Shown piece by piece: positions 6,871 through 14,210 of a stretch of 35,032 bases of DNA; the stretch's first letter is position 1; each line of letters opens with the position of its first letter. The position numbers and the translations under genes were made by a program. The notes beneath the pieces were generated by a model. It worked only from the letters and a program-made list of their open reading frames with translations. It was not told the DNA's origin and did not search any database. This DNA comes from Crocinitomicaceae bacterium (lineage in GTDB: Bacteria > Bacteroidota > Bacteroidia > Flavobacteriales_D > Crocinitomicaceae), in the NCBI GenBank assembly GCA_021740745.1, contig JAIOZF010000028.1, positions 1 to 35,032 of the forward strand, written 5' to 3'.

Positions 6871-8661
6871 ATGGAATCAGCAAGTAACAATCCAATTAAA
6901 GGCGGAGAATTTATTATCCGTGACACAAAACCAAGTGAAATTTTCATTCCAGAAGAATGGAATGAAGAGCAACTAATGATTGCTCAAATGTGTGATGATT
7001 TTATCAATCAAGAAGTTGTTCCACATTTAGAAAGAATCGACAAAATGGAAGAAGGATTTATGCCTTCACTTCTCGATAAAGCTGGTGAATTAGGAATGTT
7101 GGGAATGACAGTGCCTGAAGAATTGGGCGGAATGGGAGTTGACTTTAAAACGTCATTGCTTGCAACAGAACATTTAGGGAAAGGCTACTCCTTCTCAGTT
7201 GCATATGGCGCGCATACTGGAATTGGAACACTTCCTTTGCTTTATTATGGAACTGAAGAACAAAAAGCAAAGTACATCCCTAAATTAGCATCTGGAGAAT
7301 GGAAAGCCGCTTATTGTTTAACAGAACCTGGGTCTGGATCTGATGCTAATTCAGGTAAGACAAAAGCAAAACTTACTGAAGACGGTAAACAGTATTTGTT
7401 GAATGGACAAAAAATGTGGATTACCAATGGTGGTTTCGCAAATTTCATGACTGTTTTCGCGAAAATCGATGATGATCAAAATTTATCTGCCTTTCTTGTT
7501 GAAGCAGATAGTGAAGGAATCAGCTTAAATCCTGAAGAAAAGAAAATGGGGATTAAGGGTTCTTCCACGCGACAAGTTTTTTTCAATAACGTAAAAGTTC
7601 CCGTTGAAAATTTACTTTCAGAAAGAGGAAATGGTTTTAAAATCGCCATTAATATTTTAAATATTGGTCGAATTAAGTTGGCAGCTGGAGTTTTAGGTGG
7701 TTCCAAGGCAGCAATTAGTGATACCATTAAATATGCAAACGAACGCGAACAATTTGGGAGATCAATTTCCAAATATGGCGCAATCCGTTATAAACTAGCC
7801 GAGCAAGCAATACGCACATTTGTACTTGAATCTGCGACTTACAGAGCGGGACAAAATATTGATGATGCAATCGAAGGGTTAATCGCTGGAGGCATGCCAA
7901 AAGGTCAAGCCACATTAAAAGGAATTGAGCAGTTTGCCGCTGAATGTGCAATGTTAAAAGTTGCAGGTTCTGAATGTCTGGATTATGTGGTTGATGAAGC
8001 TGTTCAGATATATGGTGGAATGGGTTATTCCGCAGAATCTCCAGTTGAAAGAGCATACCGCGACGCTAGAATCAATCGTATTTTCGAAGGAACGAATGAA
8101 ATCAATCGTATGTTAACGGTTGATATGATTCTTCGTCGTGCCATGAAAGGTGAACTTGATTTGATGGGACCCGCAATGAAAGTCGCAGGTGAATTGATGA
8201 GTATTCCGGAAATGGGAGAACCAGTTGAAGGAGTATTAGGAAACGAACACAAATCATTGGAAGGATTCAAAAAATCGATTCTTATGGTGGCGGGAAGTGC
8301 CGTTCAAAAACTGATGCAAACATTGGCAAAAGAGCAAGAAGTTTTAATGAATATTGCTGACATGTCAATTATGACGTACCAAGCAGAATCAGTTTTGCTT
8401 CGCGTTGAAAAAATGATTGCTATGAAAGGGGAAGAAGCTTGTGCAACACAAATTGCTATTGCTAAAACTTATTTCTATGATACTGCAGATCGAATTGAGA
8501 AAGCGGCAAAAGATGCACTTAATTCCTTTGCTGAAGGTGATGAATTGAGAATGATGTTAATGGGCTTAAAACGCTTCACAAAAACGGAAGCCTTTAATCC
8601 AAAAGCCGCTCGACAACTCATCGCAGAAAGAATAATCACAGAAAACAAATATACATTATAA
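6871..8661 (+). CDS. fadE: Acyl-CoA dehydrogenase (FadE, long-chain type)
   Basis: A 596-residue flavoenzyme for the first, FAD-dependent alpha-beta dehydrogenation of acyl-CoA. The central domains carry AYCLTEPGSGSD (substrate/FAD loop), the fold segment RQVFFNNVKVPVEN and the signature YRDARINRIFEGTNEI containing the usual catalytic glutamate region. It is about 200 residues longer than short/medium-chain enzymes; the C-terminal extension matches the size of B. subtilis FadE (about 594). Electron transfer to ETF would be needed, but no ETF genes are here. It is probably co-controlled with marR-fadN-fadA through the shared palindrome. It is followed by a strong bidirectional terminator. Confidence 0.93.
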   Translation: MESASNNPIKGGEFIIRDTKPSEIFIPEEWNEEQLMIAQMCDDFINQEVVPHLERIDKMEEGFMPSLLDKAGELGMLGMTVPEELGGMGVDFKTSLLATEHLGKGYSFSVAYGAHTGIGTLPLLYYGTEEQKAKYIPKLASGEWKAAYCLTEPGSGSDANSGKTKAKLTEDGKQYLLNGQKMWITNGGFANFMTVFAKIDDDQNLSAFLVEADSEGISLNPEEKKMGIKGSSTRQVFFNNVKVPVENLLSERGNGFKIAINILNIGRIKLAAGVLGGSKAAISDTIKYANEREQFGRSISKYGAIRYKLAEQAIRTFVLESATYRAGQNIDDAIEGLIAGGMPKGQATLKGIEQFAAECAMLKVAGSECLDYVVDEAVQIYGGMGYSAESPVERAYRDARINRIFEGTNEINRMLTVDMILRRAMKGELDLMGPAMKVAGELMSIPEMGEPVEGVLGNEHKSLEGFKKSILMVAGSAVQKLMQTLAKEQEVLMNIADMSIMTYQAESVLLRVEKMIAMKGEEACATQIAIAKTYFYDTADRIEKAAKDALNSFAEGDELRMMLMGLKRFTKTEAFNPKAARQLIAERIITENKYTL

Positions 8662-8662
8662 C

Positions 8663-8692
8663 AAAAAAGCCGTCTTCGCAGACGGCTTTTTT
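8663..8692. terminator. Bidirectional terminator between fadE and selD
   Basis: AAAAAA-GCCGTCT-TCGC-AGACGGC-TTTTTT is a perfect 7-bp GC-rich stem with a 4-base loop, flanked by A and T runs so that it works on either strand. It serves convergent fadE and selD. The selD stop codon (8691-8693, minus strand) lies in its right flank. Confidence 0.95.
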
Positions 8693-9722
8693 ATTCTATA
8701 CAAATCGATTTGTTTTCAAATTCTGTTAGATGACCTATTTCCTCGTAAAAATGATTTTCTTGCTCAAACAAATCGCGAATTTCATCCAACTTCGAAGGAT
8801 CAACAGCGAACAACAATCCCCCATTTGTTTGTGGGTCGCATAACGTAAGTAATGATTCTCCTGAAATCCCTTCAACCGACTCACTAAATGCCTTCCAGTT
8901 GCGCATTGTATTATCAGGATAAATCATTTTGCTAGCTAGCTCTTTCACCCCATTCATCAATGGTATTTGAGCATAATTTACATGGGCTGTCAAGTTATTT
9001 GTTTGAACCATCTCCAGCAGATGCCCAATTATTCCAAAACCAGTGACATCGGTCATTGCATGAACGCTCGGGAAATTACTCAGGGTTCTTCCGATGCTAT
9101 TCAATTTAGTCAGTTGTACTATAAAATCCGATAACAGAGAATCTTCTAACATGCCTTTCTTCATTGCTGAACTCAAAATACCAGATCCTATTGATTTTGT
9201 TAAGATAAGCTTGTCTCCAACCTTCGCGTTAGAATTTGTTTTAAATCGATCTTTTTCTATAATTCCATTCACTGCTAATCCAAAAATTGGTTCCGGATTT
9301 TCAATTGAATGTCCACCACCAATTGCAATACCTGCTTCATCACAAATCGCGCGCGCACCCCTGATCACTTCTGAAGCCAACGCATTTGGTAGTTTATCTG
9401 TTGGCCATGCAAGAATACTTAAAGCCAAAATTGGCTTCCCTCCCATTGCATAAATATCACTAATTGAGTTTGCAGCTGCAATGCGACCAAAGTCAAACGC
9501 ATCATCTACAATTGGCGTGAAAAAATCAGTTGTACTCACTAAACACAATTCATCCGAAATAGAGATGACCGCTGCATCATCACCACCAGAGTTCCCTACT
9601 AACAAACCAAATTCAGTGGATGTTAATTGTCCCGATAGGATTTCCTTTAATGCAGCTGGAGGAATTTTACATCCGCATCCACCACCTTTCGTGAATTCCG
9701 TTAATTTTATTTTATCTTCCAT
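8691..9722 (-). CDS. selD: Selenide, water dikinase
   Basis: A 343-residue SelD, which makes selenophosphate from selenide and ATP. The N-terminal active-site motif GGGCGCK contains Cys16 and Lys19, corresponding to Cys17/Lys20 of E. coli SelD; it is the cysteine rather than the selenocysteine form. Glycine- and aspartate-rich metal/ATP segments follow (GNSGGDDAAV, TTDFFTP, GGHSIENPEP, MTDVTGFGI, DPQTNGGLL). It overlaps the end of mnmH by 11 bases and is translated after it, so the selenophosphate is most likely for 2-selenouridine in tRNA. No selA/selB/selC is in the window. Confidence 0.95.
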   Translation of the reverse strand: MEDKIKLTEFTKGGGCGCKIPPAALKEILSGQLTSTEFGLLVGNSGGDDAAVISISDELCLVSTTDFFTPIVDDAFDFGRIAAANSISDIYAMGGKPILALSILAWPTDKLPNALASEVIRGARAICDEAGIAIGGGHSIENPEPIFGLAVNGIIEKDRFKTNSNAKVGDKLILTKSIGSGILSSAMKKGMLEDSLLSDFIVQLTKLNSIGRTLSNFPSVHAMTDVTGFGIIGHLLEMVQTNNLTAHVNYAQIPLMNGVKELASKMIYPDNTMRNWKAFSESVEGISGESLLTLCDPQTNGGLLFAVDPSKLDEIRDLFEQENHFYEEIGHLTEFENKSICIE

Positions 9723-10737
9723 TTGCTATCTCAACTAATTTTTTGGCGGTATCGCTGTGTGACATTTTATGTGCATCTACCTGCACTTTTCGGACATTAA
9801 CCAATTTTTCAATTTGAAAAGAATATGCTTTATCGTAATAAACCAACGCTAGTTTAAAAGCTTGTTCAATTTCTCCAGCAGTCAAAAATTCAATCGCTGC
9901 TTTAAGATGTTGGGGCCCTAAACGCTTACCTATTTTATTCATCGAATTGGCTAAATCATCTTTCGAAAAATCACCATAATCCTTCATGATAATAGCTAAT
10001 CGTTCTTCAAAATCTTTTTCAACAACATACCGATCTGCAGCACGCATTTGTTTCCAGAACCCTTCTGGAATAACATTACTACCTATATTTCTACTTTCAT
10101 CTTCTACCCAAACTGGTCTAGTTGGATCTAACATGCGCAAACATTCAAACAGCTCATTTTCAAATTGTTCTTGACTATTTTGCACTTTCATTCCGAGCGC
10201 ACCAAAAGTTGACCCACGATGATGTGCTAATTTTTCAATGTCAATAACTTGCTCACCAAGTTGCTCTAACTCATTCAAAATATATGTCTTTGCAGCACCT
10301 GTTTTACCACTTAATACTTGAATGTTAAAGGAAGTACTAAATGTTTCATGTGCTTTAGTACGATAAGCTTTGTACCCCCCTTTGATCATCATTGGTTTCA
10401 AACCATAATAATGAAACAGAAAAGCAAAAAACTCACTTCTCATTCCACCTCGCCAACAATGAACTACTATATTTCTTCCTGCAACAATTTTTAGTGCGAT
10501 CTTCAAACGTTCACTCAAATGAGGACCAGTTAATTCCAATCCCTTCAGCACAGCTGTTTGACTCCCATTGTGTTTGTAAATCGTACCTACAATTTTTCGT
10601 TCTTCGTTTGTAAGTATTGGAATGTTCGTCGCAAGTGGAATTCTTCCAGCATTAAATTCTCCTTCACTGCGAACATCAATCAAACACACATCGTGTTCCA
10701 TTGCAAAATATTCCTCTATTGAAATTGAATTCACCAT
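9712..10737 (-). CDS. mnmH: tRNA 2-selenouridine synthase
   Basis: Also called SelU/YbbB; 341 residues. The N-terminal rhodanese domain ends in the loop HCWRGGMRS with active Cys94; a C-terminal P-loop domain begins near residue 140. The enzyme converts 2-thiouridine at the wobble base of certain tRNAs to 2-selenouridine through a geranylated intermediate, using selenophosphate from SelD. The Walker A segment reads GKTGAAKT (144-151), with Ala where the classic GxxxxGK(S/T) has Gly. A -7 box four bases before the ATG indicates a leaderless mRNA for mnmH-selD. Confidence 0.93.
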   Translation of the reverse strand: MVNSISIEEYFAMEHDVCLIDVRSEGEFNAGRIPLATNIPILTNEERKIVGTIYKHNGSQTAVLKGLELTGPHLSERLKIALKIVAGRNIVVHCWRGGMRSEFFAFLFHYYGLKPMMIKGGYKAYRTKAHETFSTSFNIQVLSGKTGAAKTYILNELEQLGEQVIDIEKLAHHRGSTFGALGMKVQNSQEQFENELFECLRMLDPTRPVWVEDESRNIGSNVIPEGFWKQMRAADRYVVEKDFEERLAIIMKDYGDFSKDDLANSMNKIGKRLGPQHLKAAIEFLTAGEIEQAFKLALVYYDKAYSFQIEKLVNVRKVQVDAHKMSHSDTAKKLVEIANGR

Positions 10738-10741
10738 GCAT

Positions 10742-10749
10742 CAAAGTTA
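10742..10749 (-). promoter_or_regulatory. -7 box of mnmH-selD, leaderless spacing
   Basis: On the minus strand TAACTTTG (exact TAnnTTTG) is followed by ATGC and then the mnmH ATG, a 4-base gap. It is the only good box in the short region upstream. Confidence 0.65.
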
Positions 10750-10806
10750 ACTATTCATTGTTTCTTCTAACTAATTCGGCATAGTATAAATAGAAAAAAT
10801 AAGGAC

Positions 10807-10833
10807 AAAAAAAAACCACCTCTAAAGGTGGCT
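10807..10833 (-). terminator. Terminator of the small secreted-protein gene
   Basis: On the minus strand CCACCT-TTAG-AGGTGG is followed by nine T. It lies about 20 bases after the stop codon of the gene at 10852-11223. Confidence 0.92.
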
Positions 10834-10851
10834 TAAAAAATCTATAGAATA

Positions 10852-11223
10852 TTATTTCAAATACTTTTCAAACAAATCTGCCATGTTAACCAATGTACCG
10901 TCAATATTTACTTCTTGAACACCGTTAGCCACCAAGAAACGAGTAATAACACTTCTACCCTTTTCATCATTTGTCACCATTGTTAATTTCGCTTTTGAAG
11001 TTTTAGCATCGAATACGACAGTAAAATAATGCGTGTAATATTTAGAATTTTGTGTTACTTCTTCAGCAGTTAAACCCGCAGGCATAACAAATGTGAATTC
11101 ACCGCTTTGTTTACCAGCTGTGATTTCAGTTTTCGTTGGACCTACCGCTACTTGAGAACGTTCTTGAGCAAATAGAGTGCTCACGCTTAATATCATTGCA
11201 AAAGAAAAAATAAGTGCTTTCAT
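10852..11223 (-). CDS. Small secreted protein of unknown function
   Basis: A 123-residue protein that I do not recognise. It has a clear signal peptide: Lys at position 3, a hydrophobic core to about residue 17 and a probable cleavage after LFAQ. The mature part of about 100 residues is rich in Thr, Val and Lys with alternating hydrophobic residues, suggesting a compact beta-rich periplasmic or surface domain, and has no cysteine. It is monocistronic: its own terminator lies downstream, and it diverges from rnhB. A box-like TATGGTTTG with an upstream TTG lies on the minus strand about 30 bases before its ATG. Confidence 0.8.
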   Translation of the reverse strand: MKALIFSFAMILSVSTLFAQERSQVAVGPTKTEITAGKQSGEFTFVMPAGLTAEEVTQNSKYYTHYFTVVFDAKTSKAKLTMVTNDEKGRSVITRFLVANGVQEVNIDGTLVNMADLFEKYLK

Positions 11224-11318
11224 GTTGTTTGTTTTTTAGCAGACGTACAAACCATAAAAAAGGTTGTATCATCAATTCTTAGGCTAAGCTACAATTTTTT
11301 TACCAAATTTGTATTTCA

Positions 11319-11924
11319 ATGGAAAAACTTTTACCCTTTTATCAAAAAAAATTAATTGAAGCAGGCTGCGATGAAGCTGGAAGAGGCTGTTTAGCAGGTC
11401 CTGTGGTAGCAGCTGCAGTTATTTTGCCGAAAGATTTTTTCCATGAATTTTTGAACGATTCCAAACAAATTTCTGAAAAGAAAAGAGAAATTCTTCGACC
11501 TATAATTGAAAGAGAAGCAATTGCATTTGTTGTGTCATATATCAATGAACTTAAAATCGATGAGATTAACATTCTCAATGCAAGTATTTTGGGCATGCAC
11601 GAAGCGGTAAAAGGCTTAGATCCACAGCCTAAGTTTTTAGCTATCGACGGAAATCGATTTCATGCTTATCCAAACATTCCTCATGCTTGCATTATAAAAG
11701 GTGACGGGAAATACATGAATATTGCTGCCGCTTCAATTCTAGCCAAAACCTATCGGGATGAATACATGGAACGAATTCATCAAGAACACCCAGAATATCA
11801 ATGGAATAAAAATAAAGGCTATCCTACATTAGCCCATCGAGCGGCTATAAAAGAATTTGGAAGTACAATACATCACCGGCAATCATTCACGCTTCTTGCA
11901 CCCGAACAACTCAGTCTTTTCTGA
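11319..11924 (+). CDS. rnhB: Ribonuclease HII
   Basis: A 201-residue enzyme cutting the RNA strand of RNA-DNA hybrids and single ribonucleotides in DNA. The metal-binding site begins with GCDEAGRG (Asp18, Glu19), followed by GPVVAAAVILP, the AIDGN segment carrying the third acidic residue, and AASILAKTYRDE with the fourth. Length and motifs are normal. A CAAATTTG box (one mismatch to TAnnTTTG) ends about 7 bases before the ATG. It is divergent from the small secreted-protein gene and is followed by a separate promoter. Confidence 0.95.
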   Translation: MEKLLPFYQKKLIEAGCDEAGRGCLAGPVVAAAVILPKDFFHEFLNDSKQISEKKREILRPIIEREAIAFVVSYINELKIDEINILNASILGMHEAVKGLDPQPKFLAIDGNRFHAYPNIPHACIIKGDGKYMNIAAASILAKTYRDEYMERIHQEHPEYQWNKNKGYPTLAHRAAIKEFGSTIHHRQSFTLLAPEQLSLF

Positions 11925-11984
11925 TAAACATTACACTGTTCATTATATAATCATGTTACACTTCTCAACAAGGGTGTGAAAGAG

Positions 11985-11992
11985 TAAATTTG
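11985..11992 (+). promoter_or_regulatory. -7 box of the propeller/OmpA gene pair
   Basis: TAAATTTG exactly matches TAnnTTTG and lies 22 bases before the ATG at 12015, giving a short leader. The -33 element is not clear. Confidence 0.5.
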
Positions 11993-12014
11993 CTTTTAAT
12001 TTATATTTAGAAGC

Positions 12015-14198
12015 ATGCTTGGACGATATGTGTTACTGACGCTTGGTGTTATTGCCTTATTATGGACGGGTTATGTCGCAATCGATCTTATAGACAAGAA
12101 GGATGAACTTGCTCCACTTCAATATTTTGGGAAAGAAGATGGAGGTATCTTGATAATTCATCGTCAAAATGAAGTTGATTTATCCACTATTAATTTCAAC
12201 ACAACAAAAGAAAATTCAAGTTTAATTAATTCACTTTCTTTTGAGTCCGCGAATGTCAAAAGTGTTTTTTTAAGCGAAAAACGTTCACATATTTTATTGG
12301 AAAGCAATGAGCTTTGGTCAAGAGAATTAGTCCGAGAATTATTTAAAGGCTCAACAGAACCATTGGATTTCTCAGGTATTAATTCATTCAAATCTGGAAA
12401 GTACGCAGGAGAAATTTATCGGAATCGCCTTTATTTATCTCAGCAAAAATACAACACAACCGTTTCTGAAAATAATTGGACAAAACATGACGTAAAATCA
12501 AGTGCGTCCCTCGTGACTTTTATTGCGGCGGATTTTACACTTACTGATATTTATTTCAAATCAGCTGGGCGGATTGACTATGTTACTAAAGCCAATTCAA
12601 ATGCTGCAGGCAATCAGGTGAAAGACAAAAGTCTGTTTGCATTTGTGTTGCCGAGCAATCTAAGCAATTACCACTTCTACGAGAAAGAGTATTTGGGAAG
12701 TATTGATGCGACATTCAAAGGTAATCCGATGTATGCATGGATGGACAAAGGCATGGTTGAATTCACTTTTAATGAACAAGTTGTGATAATTAGTGACTAC
12801 AGAGAAAGTCAAGATCCAGTTAATAGTTTATTTGATTTTGTCAAACAAGACCCAAACAATGATCAATACGGTTTTTTCGAAGATGTCAAATTAACCAAGT
12901 CTTTTCCTAATGTATCAGGTTCAGGTTTTTATGCGTTTTCAATGGATGATTTTGTTGTTTTAAGCACCGATAAAGAAACGTGTGAAAAAATAGTTGCAGA
13001 ATATAAACTAGGAAATACGCTATCTCAAAATCCAGACCGCTTGGAAGAAATTTTTACTGGATTACCTGAACGTGTTTCTGAAAGATTCGCTTCATCTGCA
13101 AGCAAGTTTTCCAAAACGGTTTATAAAAGCCAATTATTTCAAACCATCTTACCATCTGGTCAGGAAAAACTGGCAGATGAAACTGTCAAACCAAAAGAAT
13201 CGGTGACGATGAAAATGGGACAGACAATTCAAGATTTCATTGTATTGAACGGGAACGGGAACATTATTGCTATTACTAAAAACGGGAATGTTGCCGCGTT
13301 CACAAATGGGAAAAGAAATTGGGAGCGCAATTTGGGTTCTTCAGCAATCGGTACGATAGAAGAAGTCAATCTTAATGGACAAAATTATTTTGTATTTACC
13401 ACAAAAAATGGAATACATTTAATTGACCAACAAGGAAATAGTCCTTCAGGTTTTCCATTCATTATTAATGATAGTGAATTTACAACGATAGCTTCAAACT
13501 ACATCTGGAAAAACAAAAGCTATTTTGTTATACCTGATTCCAAGGGAAATCTTCAACAAATTGATTTTTCAGGAAGAAAAACAAACACATTAAAAACCGG
13601 ATTGTCTGACATCCAGACTCCAATTGATGTCTGGGTAAGTAATCGCAAACTCTACTTTGGAGTGCGGAATTCGGCTATATTTAAAATGTATGATGCTGAT
13701 TCAAGGCGTGAATTTCGTTCATTTTCAATTTTGGAGAATAGCACTAGCGCAAAAATTGAAAACGAATTGATTCAATTTGCTATTTCAAATTCAGAACTGA
13801 TTCGATTTGATCAAAAAGGTAATAAAAATACCTTGAAGGGTAATTGGAAAAACTTTAATTTACAAGGAACTACAGGTGATCTAAATAACAATTTAATCGC
13901 ATATTCAACAGGAGTTTTGAAATTAATCGATCTAGTTGGAAATGTCATCACGATCATAAATAGCGATGCAAAAGAAATAGATAATGTATCCGTCAATACA
14001 ATGGCAAATGGAAAAACAATTATATGTATTGTTGATGGTTTAGAGAATGATGTATATTTGCATGGATTAAATGGGCAACTGTTCGTTAATCAATCGTTTG
14101 ACGGAACTGGGAAATCAGTTGTTACAGATGTAGCAAATGGTAACTATCTTTTGACAACGATAGTTGATGATTTCATTGTTCAATATTCCGTGAATTAA
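12015..14198 (+). CDS. Membrane-anchored propeller-like protein, unknown function
   Basis: A 727-residue protein without a named family that I can recognise. A hydrophobic N-terminal segment (residues 4-24, LLTLGVIALLWTGYVAI) should anchor it in the inner membrane with the bulk in the periplasm. Residues about 30-390 are soluble and contain no clear motif. From about 400 to the end there are repeated beta-strand blades resembling PQQ/WD-like repeats (for example NGNIIAITKNGNVAAF, NYFVFTTKNGIHLIDQQGN), consistent with a beta-propeller. It stands 12 bases before the TSP3-OmpA gene, so the two are probably co-transcribed and may cooperate in the envelope; that is inference. Confidence 0.75.
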   Translation: MLGRYVLLTLGVIALLWTGYVAIDLIDKKDELAPLQYFGKEDGGILIIHRQNEVDLSTINFNTTKENSSLINSLSFESANVKSVFLSEKRSHILLESNELWSRELVRELFKGSTEPLDFSGINSFKSGKYAGEIYRNRLYLSQQKYNTTVSENNWTKHDVKSSASLVTFIAADFTLTDIYFKSAGRIDYVTKANSNAAGNQVKDKSLFAFVLPSNLSNYHFYEKEYLGSIDATFKGNPMYAWMDKGMVEFTFNEQVVIISDYRESQDPVNSLFDFVKQDPNNDQYGFFEDVKLTKSFPNVSGSGFYAFSMDDFVVLSTDKETCEKIVAEYKLGNTLSQNPDRLEEIFTGLPERVSERFASSASKFSKTVYKSQLFQTILPSGQEKLADETVKPKESVTMKMGQTIQDFIVLNGNGNIIAITKNGNVAAFTNGKRNWERNLGSSAIGTIEEVNLNGQNYFVFTTKNGIHLIDQQGNSPSGFPFIINDSEFTTIASNYIWKNKSYFVIPDSKGNLQQIDFSGRKTNTLKTGLSDIQTPIDVWVSNRKLYFGVRNSAIFKMYDADSRREFRSFSILENSTSAKIENELIQFAISNSELIRFDQKGNKNTLKGNWKNFNLQGTTGDLNNNLIAYSTGVLKLIDLVGNVITIINSDAKEIDNVSVNTMANGKTIICIVDGLENDVYLHGLNGQLFVNQSFDGTGKSVVTDVANGNYLLTTIVDDFIVQYSVN

Positions 14199-14210
14199 AC
14201 CTAATTACTT

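Noticed and set aside
9094-9453. Plus-strand frame opposite selD
   Set aside because: Shadow of the well-supported selD on the other strand.
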